DNA of 64,000 bases from Sphingomonas sp. SUN039 (GCF_024758725.1 NZ_CP096972.1:416001-480000); one strand, 5' to 3'. Positions 16,521 to 25,275 are shown, numbered from the stretch's first letter. Program-made: numbers and translations. Notes: a model not told the origin generated them from the sequence alone.

Positions 16521-18026
16521 ATGCAACAGCTGAGCGGGCAGGACGCCAGTTTCGTCTACATGGAAACGCCGACGACGCCGATGCACATCGGATCGGTCGG
16601 TATCTACGACCCGTCGACGGCACCGAACGGCTTTGTGCGGTTCAAGGACATCCTGCAGTTCATCGAGAGCCGGTTGGGCGGCGCGAAGTCGTTCCGCGAA
16701 CGTCTGGTGCGGGTGCCGTTCGACATCGACCACCCCTATTGGATCCAGGATCCCGATTTCGACATCGAATATCACGTCCGGCACATTGCGCTGCCGTCGC
16801 CCGGCGACTGGCGGCAATTGTGCATCCAGGTTGCGCGGCTGCATTCGCGCCCGATGGACCTGACCAAGCCGCTGTGGGAATTCGTGATCGTCGAGGGGCT
16901 CGACAATATTCCGGGCCTGCCGAAGGGTTGCTTTGCGCTGGTCGCAAAGGTCCATCACGCCGCCATCGACGGCATGTCAGGTGTCGAAATGTCGGCGGCG
17001 GTCCACGATCTGTCGCCCGACAAGTCGAACCGTTTCCCCGAGGAAGAATGGAAGCCCGACAGCAAGCCCGGCATCGCCGACCTTCTCATCAGCGGCTATT
17101 TTAACGCGCTGCGCCAGCCGCAGAAGTACCTCGAGACGGTGGCGCGCTCGGTGCCCGGCATCGCGCGGTTGGCGAGCGAACTGACCAAGGGCGATCTGTC
17201 GATTGCGGGCGCGCGGGTGCCGCCAAAGACGCGCTTCAATGCCAAGGTGTCGTCGCACCGGGTGTTCGACGGGGTGCCGTTCCCGCTCGACGATGTGCGT
17301 GCAATCAAGGAAGCATTGCCGGGCGCGACGGTCAACGACGCGATCCTCGCCATTATCGGCGGCGGCCTTCGTATCTATCTCGAGGGCAAGGGCGAACTGC
17401 CCGAGGCAAATTTGACCGCGATGGCCCCGATTTCGGTGCGGCAGGAGAATGAGAAGGCGGCGCTCGGCAATCTGGTTTCGGCGATGGTCGTGAGTCTGGG
17501 CACGCACATCGCTGATCCGATGGAACGGCTCGCGCATATCCACGCCGATGCGGTGAATTCGAAGGGGCTGACCAACGCCGTCGGCGCGCGGACGCTGACC
17601 GATTATTCGCAGCTAATCCCGAGCGGCCTCGCGGGCCTTGGCGCACGGCTCTACACGCGGCTCGGCGTCGCCAATGCAACCGCGCCGGTGTTCAATGTCG
17701 TCGCAACTAATGTGCCGGGCAGCCGGGTGCCGCTGTATTTTGCCGGCGCGAAAATGGTCAAGATGTACGGGCTGGGTCCGATCTTCGACTCGATGGGGCT
17801 CATCAACACCATTTATTCCTATGTCGACGAGATCGCGATCAGCTTTACCTGCGACCGCGACATGATGCCCGATCCCGATGCCTATGCGGCTGCGCTACGC
17901 CAGTCGTTCGGCGAGTTGCTCGCTGCGGCCAAGGCCGGACCGGCGGCTGCGCCCAAGCCCAAGGCCGCAGCAAAGAGAGCAGCAAAGTCCACCGCGAAAT
18001 CCCGCAAGATCAAGGAGACAGCATGA
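16521..18026 (+). CDS. Wax ester synthase/diacylglycerol acyltransferase (WS/DGAT)
   Basis: 501 residues. Starts MQQLSGQDASFVYMETPTTP, typical of WS/DGAT (PF03007), and carries the catalytic HHAAIDG at 145-151 (HHxxxDG). The C-terminal DUF1298 half includes NVVATNVPGS and GPIFDSMGL motifs. A lysine/alanine-rich tail (about 475-501) may bind membranes or lipid bodies. The enzyme transfers acyl-CoA to alcohols or diacylglycerol to make neutral storage lipid. Translationally coupled (ATGA) to a phasin gene, and near PHA synthase genes, so the region looks like a storage-inclusion locus. Confidence 0.92.
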   Translation: MQQLSGQDASFVYMETPTTPMHIGSVGIYDPSTAPNGFVRFKDILQFIESRLGGAKSFRERLVRVPFDIDHPYWIQDPDFDIEYHVRHIALPSPGDWRQLCIQVARLHSRPMDLTKPLWEFVIVEGLDNIPGLPKGCFALVAKVHHAAIDGMSGVEMSAAVHDLSPDKSNRFPEEEWKPDSKPGIADLLISGYFNALRQPQKYLETVARSVPGIARLASELTKGDLSIAGARVPPKTRFNAKVSSHRVFDGVPFPLDDVRAIKEALPGATVNDAILAIIGGGLRIYLEGKGELPEANLTAMAPISVRQENEKAALGNLVSAMVVSLGTHIADPMERLAHIHADAVNSKGLTNAVGARTLTDYSQLIPSGLAGLGARLYTRLGVANATAPVFNVVATNVPGSRVPLYFAGAKMVKMYGLGPIFDSMGLINTIYSYVDEIAISFTCDRDMMPDPDAYAAALRQSFGELLAAAKAGPAAAPKPKAAAKRAAKSTAKSRKIKETA

Positions 18027-18355
18027 TGGCCAAGGGCGAGAAAATGAGCGAAAAGGCCGCAGAGAGCGTCAAAAAAGCAGGCAAGTCGCTCAAGGATGCG
18101 GCGACCAACGCTGCGGGCAATGCCGCCGCGCTTAACAACAAGGTGATCGACCACGCTGAGGCAAACACCCGCGCCGCATTTGCCGCGATGCGTTCGGCAG
18201 CGAGCGTCAAATCGGTGAGCGATCTCGCCAAAATCCAGACTGACTATGTCAAGGAACAGGGTGCCCGGTCGATGACTCAGGTCAAGGAAGTCGGCGACCT
18301 GATCGCGCAATTCGGACGCGACGCGATGGCAGCTTGGCGGCCGGGTAAGGACTAA
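18023..18355 (+). CDS. Phasin-family granule protein
   Basis: 110 residues, lysine-rich amphipathic N-terminus, then helix AAFAAMRSAASVKSVSDLAKIQTDYVK (in the middle) and ending QFGRDAMAAWRPG. This is the phasin 2 pattern (PF09361): long amphipathic helix that coats polyhydroxyalkanoate or lipid granules. Overlaps the WS/DGAT stop by 4 bases and would be co-translated with it. No signal peptide. Confidence 0.8.
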   Translation: MMAKGEKMSEKAAESVKKAGKSLKDAATNAAGNAAALNNKVIDHAEANTRAAFAAMRSAASVKSVSDLAKIQTDYVKEQGARSMTQVKEVGDLIAQFGRDAMAAWRPGKD

Positions 18356-18364
18356 ACCAATCAT

Positions 18365-18459
18365 GCCGTCATGCTGAACTTGTTTCAGCATCCACCCTTC
18401 AACATGCACGGCTGTTTTGGCGGATGGGTGGACCCTGAAACAAGTTCGGGGTGACGGCA
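18365..18459. repeat. Palindromic intergenic repeat, family B
   Basis: Arms 18365-18397 and 18426-18459 are largely reverse complements centred on CTGAACTTGTTTCAG versus CTGAAACAAGTTC, with a 28-base loop. It sits exactly between two convergent genes, where such elements often act as bidirectional terminators. The type (GTCATGCTGAACTTGTTTCAG) is one I associate with dispersed repeats in sphingomonads and relatives. Confidence 0.8.
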
Positions 18460-18471
18460 GCCCTGATATTC

Positions 18472-19266
18472 TCAGTGAACCTTGTGCCCCGATGACGGGT
18501 ACAGGATCGCTTTCAGCCCCTTGCGCTCGAACGGCTTCCACTCGCCCTCCGCCTGCGCCAACCGGTCGGCTACTGCGTAGAGCACTGTGCCATTGACCCC
18601 CAGCCCGCAATGGCTGCCGGCAACTTCGATATTGTCGGTCGTCGCGGTTTCGGGTTCGAGGCAATTCTGCCACGCAACGATGCCGTCGTATTTCGAGAAA
18701 ATCGCGGTCGAGGGCACCGGTGGCGCCAACTCGCTTTCGTGCAATTGGCGCTGCGTGTCTTCGTCCTTGAGCCGTTGCCCGGTCATCCACTCATAGGCTT
18801 TCCAGACATTGGTCGCGCGCGGATCCCCAGCGAAGGGGGAGCCGAGCGTGATAACCTGCCGCACCAGATCGGGACGGCGGCGCGAGAGCTGACGGGCGAG
18901 TATGCCGCCCAAGCTCCAGCCAACGAGGCTGACTTTCTTGCCGGTCTTCGCGTAAATCGCTTCGAGGCGAGCAATCAGCTTCTCGCCTTCCCAGCCGATT
19001 GCCTTCGGACCGAGGTTGCGGCCCAGTTCCCAGGCGTGCGCGTCATAACCGAGCTGGCGCAGATAACGCCGCAGCACGGTCGTCGACAGGTCGGTCGTCG
19101 TGAAGCCGGGCAGTACCATCACCGGATGGCCGTCACCGCGTGGCGCGCTCAGCAGGAGGGGTGCCGCCACCGGAAGCGTCCCAAATTCGAAAACCGCGCG
19201 CCCGAGTTCGGTCAGCGCCAGCAATTTCGACGGCGGTGCAATCGGCTCATGTGTCTGTGCTTGCAC
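18472..19266 (-). CDS. Alpha/beta hydrolase, lipase/PHB depolymerase-like
   Basis: 264 residues from a GTG with an agaagg site eight bases upstream; the longer frame to 19443 has no such site. VMVLPGFTTTD forms the oxyanion loop, GWSLGG carries nucleophile Ser118 and GSHCGLGVN the catalytic His region. No signal peptide, so intracellular. Near PhaC/PhaE, WS/DGAT and phasin genes, it may release storage polymer or lipid, but this is inferred from position; a general esterase role is equally possible. Confidence 0.7.
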   Translation of the reverse strand: MQAQTHEPIAPPSKLLALTELGRAVFEFGTLPVAAPLLLSAPRGDGHPVMVLPGFTTTDLSTTVLRRYLRQLGYDAHAWELGRNLGPKAIGWEGEKLIARLEAIYAKTGKKVSLVGWSLGGILARQLSRRRPDLVRQVITLGSPFAGDPRATNVWKAYEWMTGQRLKDEDTQRQLHESELAPPVPSTAIFSKYDGIVAWQNCLEPETATTDNIEVAGSHCGLGVNGTVLYAVADRLAQAEGEWKPFERKGLKAILYPSSGHKVH

Positions 19267-19402
19267 GTAAAAATCCTTCTCGCGAACGGTCGCGGCTCTA
19301 TTGGCTTGCGTACCTAACGCGCATCCTGCCCGAAAGGGCGCGCTTGTCGAGCGTTTTGTTGTGCAACCGATCGCTTGCAGCATTTGCAAGCAGCAATGGT
19401 GG

Positions 19403-19969
19403 TCAGACCAGCGCTTCGCGCCGTGCATCGCCGCGCCCGACATCGAGCGACAATATGGCGAGGTCGTGCAACGCGCCGTCGCGCCCCTTCACCTGATCGC
19501 GCAACATCGCCTCGCCACGAAATCCGGCTTCCTCGAACAAGGTGATCGCGCCGCGCTGGTCGGGGGTCATGCGGGCCATCAATTTGGTCGCGCCGCCCTC
19601 GCGCGCGAGCTCGATGCTGGCGTCGAGCAACGCGCGGCCGAGCCCCTTGCCGCGCATCGTCGCCGACACCAGCAGCCGTACCTCGGCGACATGCGGCGAC
19701 CAGCCGAGCGGATCGCGCACGATGGCGGTCGTCGCCACCACCGTGTCCACGCCGTCGATCATGGCAGTGGCGACAAGACTGTCGATTTCGCCGGCGTTCA
19801 CGGCGTCGGTCCACGCTTCGATCACACGGGCATGCTTGATGTCGCGGCTGAGGAACAGCAAGTCATGTTCGGGCAGCGATGCAGCAAACTCCGCCACGCC
19901 GGTCGCATCCGCGCGCGCGAACGGACGAATGCTGACCCAGATGCCGCCGCAGTCGAGTGTCGTCGTCAT
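19403..19969 (-). CDS. GNAT-family N-acetyltransferase
   Basis: 188 residues from the ATG overlapping the PhaC stop (ATGA). VRLLVSATMRGKGLGRALL is the acetyl-CoA binding R-G-K-G-L-G motif A, and ITLFEEAGF the motif B. Substrate unknown: such small GNATs modify proteins, amino acids or small molecules. It shares an operon with phaE/phaC by overlap, though there is no obvious biochemical link to PHA. Confidence 0.8.
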   Translation of the reverse strand: MTTTLDCGGIWVSIRPFARADATGVAEFAASLPEHDLLFLSRDIKHARVIEAWTDAVNAGEIDSLVATAMIDGVDTVVATTAIVRDPLGWSPHVAEVRLLVSATMRGKGLGRALLDASIELAREGGATKLMARMTPDQRGAITLFEEAGFRGEAMLRDQVKGRDGALHDLAILSLDVGRGDARREALV

Positions 19970-21033
19970 GTACTGCGTTCCCCCAGCCAGCGGTCGATCT
20001 GCGGCCATAGCCGTTTGATGGCATTGCCGCCCGCGACCAGGCTGACGTGCCCGCCCTTCAGGACGACCGCCTGCTTGTCGGTCGAGCCGACCATATCGAT
20101 CAGCGGTTCGGACGCGGCAGCGGGGACAATATGGTCGTGTTCGGCGGTCACATGCAGGAAGGGCACGGTGATCCGCGACAGGTCGACGTCGCGCCCGCCG
20201 ACGGTCATCGTGCGGTTCATCAGCGCGTTGTCCCACATCAGTTGCTTGGTCGTCTGGCGGAAATACTCGCCCGCCAGCGGCAGCATATCGGCGCTCCAGC
20301 GGTCGAACATGCGGTAAGATTTAACGAATTCGTCGTTCCAGAGGTTGTCCCACAGCCGGATATTGCCCGCGACGCGCTGGCCGGGGCGCAGCATATCGAA
20401 CGAGGTATAGAGCATCTCGGCCGGACAATTGCCGAGCGTATCGACGAGCCGGTCGACGTCGAAAAACCGCTTGTCCGACCATGCCTGGAACAGCGGCATA
20501 CCCTCGAAATTTACCGGAGTCGTGAACGTCACGAGGTTCTTGAGATTGTCGCCCGCGTAGAGGCTCGCCCACAGGATCGACAGCACGCCGCCGAAGCAAT
20601 AGCCGACAACCGAAAGGTCGGGCTCGCCGGTGACCTCGGCAACCTTGGCCACGCATTGCGGCAGGAAATCGCCGACATAGTCTTCCATGCCCAAGTGCTT
20701 CTCGTCGGGGCGCGGGGCTTCCCAATCGACCATGAACACGTCGAAGCCCTGTTTCAGCAGGAATTCGACGAAGCTCTGGCCCGGCACCATGTCGAAAATA
20801 TAGCCGCGGTTGGTCGTCGCCATGACGAGCATGACGGGGACGCGGTACACGTCGTCCACCAGCGGCTTGTAGTGATAAAAGCGCAGGGGCCCGCGCGCGA
20901 TCAACGTCTCTTTGGCGCTCGCCCCCAGCACCGGCGCGGACGAAGCAAAATACTCCAGCCCCTTGATGTTGCGCAGCATGGCGCGTTCGAATTCGACCCG
21001 CGATTGTTCGAGCAGGTCGGGCGCGTCGCTCAT
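19966..21033 (-). CDS. phaC: Class III poly(3-hydroxyalkanoate) synthase PhaC
   Basis: 355 residues, the usual class III size. Lipase-like box GYCFGG with Cys146 as nucleophile, HVTAEHDHIVPA supplying the catalytic Asp, and LKGGHVSLVAG the His. It polymerises (R)-3-hydroxyacyl-CoA at the granule surface. The start overlaps the stop of the short phaE-like gene (TGATG), so the two subunits are co-translated, as usual for class III PhaC-PhaE pairs. Confidence 0.88.
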   Translation of the reverse strand: MSDAPDLLEQSRVEFERAMLRNIKGLEYFASSAPVLGASAKETLIARGPLRFYHYKPLVDDVYRVPVMLVMATTNRGYIFDMVPGQSFVEFLLKQGFDVFMVDWEAPRPDEKHLGMEDYVGDFLPQCVAKVAEVTGEPDLSVVGYCFGGVLSILWASLYAGDNLKNLVTFTTPVNFEGMPLFQAWSDKRFFDVDRLVDTLGNCPAEMLYTSFDMLRPGQRVAGNIRLWDNLWNDEFVKSYRMFDRWSADMLPLAGEYFRQTTKQLMWDNALMNRTMTVGGRDVDLSRITVPFLHVTAEHDHIVPAAASEPLIDMVGSTDKQAVVLKGGHVSLVAGGNAIKRLWPQIDRWLGERST

Positions 21034-21371
21034 CAGGCTGCCGGCTTGCGCCCGCGTGTCGGCTTGGGTGTGGCGGGGGCCGTGTTGCCGCCCCCGGCCT
21101 CGATCCGCGCCAATGCCGCTTCGATCCGCGTCAGCCGTTCGCCCAGCGCCTCGATCTCGCCCTTGCTCGGCATGTTGGCGGCGCTCAGCACCTTCGCCAT
21201 GGCATCCTGCACCGCGTTCTGGACCTGCAGGCCCGCCGCCGTCGCAGAATGCATCGCCTGTGCCGCTTCCGGGCGGGCGAGAAACTTGCTGCCGTATTCG
21301 TTCGCCAGCCTTTCCCACTGGTTCACCGCGTCGCGGAACATGGCCATCGGATCGACAGGGGTCTGGGTCAT
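21033..21371 (-). CDS. phaE: Short PhaE-like PHA synthase subunit
   Basis: 112 residues with DAVNQWERLANEYG in the N-terminal helix and ALGERLTRIEAALARIE in a terminal coiled-coil, followed by a Pro/Lys-rich tail. PhaE subunits share an end segment of this type but are usually about 300-370 aa, so this is much shorter. Assignment depends on overlap with class III phaC and on the helical pattern. It could instead be a distinct granule-associated partner. Confidence 0.6.
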   Translation of the reverse strand: MTQTPVDPMAMFRDAVNQWERLANEYGSKFLARPEAAQAMHSATAAGLQVQNAVQDAMAKVLSAANMPSKGEIEALGERLTRIEAALARIEAGGGNTAPATPKPTRGRKPAA

Positions 21372-21425
21372 TCTGCAATCGTCGTGCCGAAAGCGGCCGT
21401 GGTCAACCCCTGCCGCCGTCGCCCC

Positions 21426-21503
21426 CTATCTGAATACGAACAGATAGAGCAGGATGATGACCGGGATCGGAATACCGATCAGCCAGAGCAAGATACCCTT
21501 CAA
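21426..21503 (-). CDS. 25-residue hydrophobic small protein
   Basis: A TTG-started ORF encoding a basic residue (Lys2) then one hydrophobic helix IPIPVIILLYLFVF and stop. A ggag motif lies 8 bases upstream of the start. Single-span, Pro-containing membrane microproteins of this style occur in sphingomonads, but I know no function. Too short for standard ORF finding. It lies between the B12 membrane protein and phaE, all on the same strand. Confidence 0.4.
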   Translation of the reverse strand: MKGILLWLIGIPIPVIILLYLFVFR

Positions 21504-21579
21504 GGCGAATACTCCCGCAAGGCCGGGCGATCCGGCGTTACGGCAGGGTAACGAAGAAGCGGCGTGCAGGTTCCGCCGG

Positions 21580-22113
21580 TCAGGCGCGGGCGGCGATCTG
21601 CGTGCCGAACTGTGCGGGCAACGTGCGGGTCAACAGGGCACGCAGGCCGAGCAGCGCCGCGAACCAGATCGCATCGTTCAGCGCGACGCCGCCGATGATC
21701 GCGGGCGAGAAGGTATCGGTTCCGCCGAAGCCCAGCGCACCGACGTAGATCGCGGCCTCATACGTCACGAATGCTGCGGCCAATGCTGCGACTGCCGCTA
21801 CAGGCTGCGTCAACCGGGCAAGCACGGTCCGGGCCGCGACGAAGCCGAGGAGGGCGCCGATCCCGAGCGAAATGCCGAGCGCAACCGTGGGGACGTCTTG
21901 CGGATAGTTCATCAGCGTGAAGCCGACGATCTGGTTGGCAGACCAAGTGGCCACCACCAGCGCCGCGCCGCGCCGCAGGTCGAGCGTCATCGCGGCAATC
22001 GTCGCCATGGCAGCAAAGGGGAAGACGCAGGCGAAGAACCAGCTCCCGAAAATTGCGCTTGCGCCGAGCACGGCAGTCCAGAGCAGTGCAGCGGTGGCGG
22101 TTTGCTTGGTCAT
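21580..22113 (-). CDS. Integral membrane protein in the B12-uptake locus
   Basis: 177 residues with five to six hydrophobic segments and few charged loops; no named domain is recognised. It lies 55 bases downstream of btuB on the same strand and is probably in the same riboswitch-controlled transcript. By location it may be an inner-membrane part of cobalamin or cobalt uptake (for instance an ECF S-like component); the sequence does not prove this. Confidence 0.6.
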   Translation of the reverse strand: MTKQTATAALLWTAVLGASAIFGSWFFACVFPFAAMATIAAMTLDLRRGAALVVATWSANQIVGFTLMNYPQDVPTVALGISLGIGALLGFVAARTVLARLTQPVAAVAALAAAFVTYEAAIYVGALGFGGTDTFSPAIIGGVALNDAIWFAALLGLRALLTRTLPAQFGTQIAARA

Positions 22114-22168
22114 CGTTTTAGTCCCCTGTTACCGGGCAACGTAGCAGCGCTGCCCGGTTTCGCCAATC

Positions 22169-24097
22169 TTACAGTTTCACCCGCACCCCGACATGCGCGT
22201 TGCGGCCATTGACTCCGTATCCCGACACCGTTTCGTATCGGGTATCGGTCAGATTTTCGACGCGGCCATAGAGTTCGAACCGCTCGCCCAGCGACACCGA
22301 CGCGCGCAGACTCAGCAACGTGTAACCGTCGAGGCTGGTCGGCGAAAACGTCTGGTAATCGCTGTCGCGGCTGTCGCTGACGGTCTGCACGCTCGCGCCC
22401 AGCCGCAGCCAGTCGTGCGGGGTCCAGTCGAGATTGGCGTTGACGCTGTGCTGCGGGCGGCGGAGCAAAACCGTGTCGGTCAGCCGGTTCTTCGCATCGG
22501 TGTAGGTGTAATTGGCATTCAGCACCAACGTCCGCGACGGGCGCAGCTCGACGAACGTCTCGAACCCCTGCGCGCGGGTGCGGGCGGTGTTGACATAGAC
22601 GCCATTCGGTCGCGCTGCCGTGGTGGTGAAATCGATCTGGTTTGTCGTGTCGCGGTGGAACAAGGTCGCGCCGATCTTCAGCGTCCCCTCGACCAGGCTC
22701 TGTTCGACGCCCAGATCGTAGCTTTGCGCAGTTTCGGGGCTGAGTGTCGTCGTGCCGTAAAAGCCATAGAGCTGGTAGAGCGTCGGGGCCTTGAACCCTT
22801 CGCCATAGCTCGCGCGCAGCACCGTGCCGCTGCCGATCCGCCATGCCGCGTTCGCGCTGAACGTCGCTTTGGTGCCATAGGTGCGGTGATCGTCGACGCG
22901 GACGCCGCCGGTGAGGGTCAGCGCCGCGACCGGGTTGGCGATCAGTTGGGCGTAGCCGCTGGTGACGCCGGTGCGATAGGTTGTCGTCGCATCGCTGAAG
23001 CGCGAATTTTCGTGTTCGACGCCGAATACCGCGCGCAGCCAGCCTGAAACGGTTGCATCGCCCTGATACTCGAACCGCTCGCTGCGGCCCTTGAATCGGG
23101 ACGCCGTCGCCGTCGCGCTGGAATAGCTCGCGCGATTTGTGTCCGAAATCGTGAAGGCCAGCCGGTTCTTCAGCGCCCCGCCGAACAGCGCCGCGTTGAG
23201 CCCGGCATAGCCGAACGCCTGCTTCGTCGTGCTGAACCCGGTCGTGTCCGCAAAGGCGAAGAACGGCGGCGGGAAGCCGTCGAAGCCGACCTTGCTGTCG
23301 GCATAATTGCCGCGCAGGTCGAGCGTTACGCTGTCGGCAAGGTCGATCTCGACGCGGCCGTTGGCGGCGTATTGGCGATAGCCATCGCGCTCGGTGCCCA
23401 GCTTGAACGCCGAAATCCCGTCGTCGTCGAAATACCCGCCGCCGAACGACGCGCGGACGGGGCCGAAACCGCCGCGCACATTGCCGACGAGCTTCTTGGC
23501 GTTGCTGTACCCGTATTCGGCATTCAGCGCCGCGCTGAACCCGCCGGATGGGGGGGCAGTGACGATATTGACGACCCCGCCGATGGCCTGACTACCCCAG
23601 GGGACCGAATTCGGCCCGCGCAGCACTTCGATCCGCTCGATGTTGCCCGCCAGCAGATTGCCGAAATCGAATCCGCCGCCGGTCGCCGACACATCGTTGA
23701 CGCGCACACCGTCGAGCAGGACGAGCGTCTGATCGCCCTCCGCCCCGCGAATGCGGACCGCGGTTGGCTGTCCTGCGCCGCCGTTACGGCTGACGGTGAT
23801 GCCAGGGGTGGTGGAAAGAAGGTCGGCGACGGAGGTGGTTTGGCGGGATTCGATTTGGGTGCGGTTCAACGACGTGATCGACAGGCCCGTTTCGTTTCTG
23901 AGCTGAGCTACGCGCGTCGCGGTGACGGTGATATCGGTGGATTTGCAGCTGACTGCCGGGAATACGCTTCCGTCACCAAGATCGACCTCTCGCTCGACAC
24001 CCGGCCCGCAACGCGCAGGGAGACTGGTATTGTCTTGCGCGAACGCGGCGGCAGGGAGCAGCGCAATCGCTGCGGCGGCAATTTTGAAACGGGACAC
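22169..24097 (-). CDS. btuB: TonB-dependent cobalamin receptor BtuB
   Basis: About 642 residues from a GTG with gaggagaa just upstream (an ATG at 24124 is in frame but lacks such a site). Signal peptide MSRFKIAAAAIALLPAAAFA-Q, plug domain with SVADLLSTTPGITV, GQPTAVRIRGAEGDQTLVLLDGV (split here), IEVLRGPNSVPWGSQAIGGVVNIVT-type end, then a 22-strand barrel ending NAHVGVRVKL. Outer-membrane uptake of vitamin B12, powered by TonB. The cobalamin riboswitch directly upstream makes the substrate assignment firm. Confidence 0.93.
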   Translation of the reverse strand: MSRFKIAAAAIALLPAAAFAQDNTSLPARCGPGVEREVDLGDGSVFPAVSCKSTDITVTATRVAQLRNETGLSITSLNRTQIESRQTTSVADLLSTTPGITVSRNGGAGQPTAVRIRGAEGDQTLVLLDGVRVNDVSATGGGFDFGNLLAGNIERIEVLRGPNSVPWGSQAIGGVVNIVTAPPSGGFSAALNAEYGYSNAKKLVGNVRGGFGPVRASFGGGYFDDDGISAFKLGTERDGYRQYAANGRVEIDLADSVTLDLRGNYADSKVGFDGFPPPFFAFADTTGFSTTKQAFGYAGLNAALFGGALKNRLAFTISDTNRASYSSATATASRFKGRSERFEYQGDATVSGWLRAVFGVEHENSRFSDATTTYRTGVTSGYAQLIANPVAALTLTGGVRVDDHRTYGTKATFSANAAWRIGSGTVLRASYGEGFKAPTLYQLYGFYGTTTLSPETAQSYDLGVEQSLVEGTLKIGATLFHRDTTNQIDFTTTAARPNGVYVNTARTRAQGFETFVELRPSRTLVLNANYTYTDAKNRLTDTVLLRRPQHSVNANLDWTPHDWLRLGASVQTVSDSRDSDYQTFSPTSLDGYTLLSLRASVSLGERFELYGRVENLTDTRYETVSGYGVNGRNAHVGVRVKL

Positions 24098-24191
24098 GGG
24101 TCTTCTCCTCGAACGTAACAACACACGATTGTCGTCACGCGAGGGTGCTCCCCCGATCGCCCGCGTCTTCCCGCACGGACAAAGGACCGAC

Positions 24192-24399
24192 CGCGACAGG
24201 CAGGTCTCCTGGCTCCCGGGTCGCTGCGCTCTCCTACCTTCCCAGACATTTCGTGGGTGGATCGAACCGCCAACAATGTTGGCTACGATCCACCTCGCCC
24301 AGTGGTGTGCGAGGAGAGAACTCGCCGGTCACAGTTGCGGGAACAGCACCGGGTTTGCACCGGCTTCCCTTTTGATCCCTCTCGGGAACCTGTCACGGG
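24192..24399 (-). promoter_or_regulatory. Cobalamin riboswitch upstream of btuB
   Basis: On the reverse strand the order is GACAGGT (P1), GGGAAGCCGGTGCAAA, CCGGTGCTGTTCCCGCAACTGTGA (the B12-box core, read in two parts) and the closing AGCCAGGAGACCTGCCTGTC. This is the canonical AdoCbl riboswitch. The variable region contains a long hairpin (about 24259-24292) around AACATTGTTGG. It ends about 95 bases before the btuB start and represses btuB when B12 is plentiful. Confidence 0.95.
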
Positions 24400-24432
24400 C
24401 GTGGCGGGTAGCCGGTGTTGCAGTGCAGCGCA

Positions 24433-24615
24433 ACCTTCTTCCCTCTCCCTCTGGGGAGAGGGCGACACGCGCGAAGCGCGGCGGGGTGAGGGGACACGGT
24501 GTCATGTGGGAGGCGCGTCGCGGCAAAGCCGCGCCGTCGGTCGATAGCCCTGCGGGCTTCGCCGTCCGCGCTCGGGGCCAGTGTGCAATAGCTGCGCTAT
24601 TGCAGCGCGGCCCCT
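24433..24615. repeat. GC-rich repeat/hairpin region between riboswitch and tRNA-Lys
   Basis: No gene found. Contains CCCTCTCCCTCTGGGGAGAGGG (24434-24455 area), a common CTCTCCC-GGGAGAG dispersed repeat, and a nested hairpin GGGGCC (24574-24579) with GGCCCC (24610-24615) enclosing GCAATAG-CTGC-GCTATTGC. The last could stop transcription after tRNA-Lys although there is no T tract. Confidence 0.5.
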
Positions 24616-24622
24616 TCGCAAT

Positions 24623-24698
24623 GGTGGGCTCGCCGGGATTCGAACCCGGGACCTACAGATTAAAAGTCCGTTGCTCTACCGACTGAGCTACGAGCCCC
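24623..24698 (-). tRNA. tRNA-Lys (anticodon TTT)
   Basis: 76 bases including encoded CCA. Acceptor GGGCTCG/CGAGCCC, D-arm GCTC..GAGC, anticodon stem-loop CGGACTTTTAATCTG giving TTT, and T-loop GGTTCGAATCC are all intact. Confidence 0.97.
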
Positions 24699-24717
24699 AT
24701 TTCCGAGAGCGCGTCCC

Positions 24718-25275
24718 CTATGAGCGAGGGCGTCGGCGGTCAAGACGCGCGAGCAGGTGTCTTGCCGCAAGATTTGTAACGGGGTCGCGCCAGTCCGGCG
24801 CTACTTCGACCAGCGGCGCAAGCACGAACCGGCGTTCACGGAACGCGGGGTGCGGAATGCTCAATGTCCGCGTTGCCCATATCCCGCCCGACCAGCCGAT
24901 AATGTCGAGGTCGAGCACCCGGTCACCCCAGCGGCGGCCCGGACGGCGACCGTGCGCGCGCTCGATGGACTTGAAGAGGGCAAGTAGCGCGGGCGGGGCG
25001 AGGTCGCTCTCGATCAGCGCTACGGCATTGGCGTAACGCCGCTTGCCGGGGCCGAGCGGCGAGGACGAAACCACGCGCGACAGCGCAATAAGCCTTTTTT
25101 CTTCCTCCGCTTCTCCGCGTCTCCGCGTGAAAAAAGAAGGGTCGGTTTCACGCGGAGACGCGGAGATGCGGAGAGGGGAATCGCCCGCCATTAGCAGCGC
25201 AAGCAAGCGCTCTTGCGATCCGAAACGGCTGCGCCGATTGCTTCCCAGAGCGATGAGATAAGTTTGCGCGCCCAC
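24718..25275 (-). CDS. folK: 6-Hydroxymethyl-7,8-dihydropterin pyrophosphokinase with embedded palindrome
   Basis: 185 residues from GTG 25275. TYLIALGSNR at the start, RYANAVALIES, and WGDRVLDLDIIGW with two catalytic Asp residues identify FolK, which makes the pyrophosphorylated pterin used by FolP in folate synthesis. Residues about 34-57 (SASPRETDPSFFTRRRGEAE region) are encoded by a palindromic repeat (25104-25175) lying in frame between the first helix and second strand, adding about 25 residues to that loop relative to family members. Divergent from the UDG gene, only 23 bases apart. Confidence 0.87.
   Translation of the reverse strand: MGAQTYLIALGSNRRSRFGSQERLLALLMAGDSPLRISASPRETDPSFFTRRRGEAEEEKRLIALSRVVSSSPLGPGKRRYANAVALIESDLAPPALLALFKSIERAHGRRPGRRWGDRVLDLDIIGWSGGIWATRTLSIPHPAFRERRFVLAPLVEVAPDWRDPVTNLAARHLLARLDRRRPRS
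25104..25175. repeat. Palindromic element, family A, in frame inside folK
   Basis: Arms 25104-25132 and 25146-25175 are reverse complements with only one or two differences, built of CTCCGCG/CGCGGAG units. Core resembles the intergenic palindrome at 2238-2302. Length keeps the folK frame open, so a protein-coding gene tolerates it. Confidence 0.85.
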
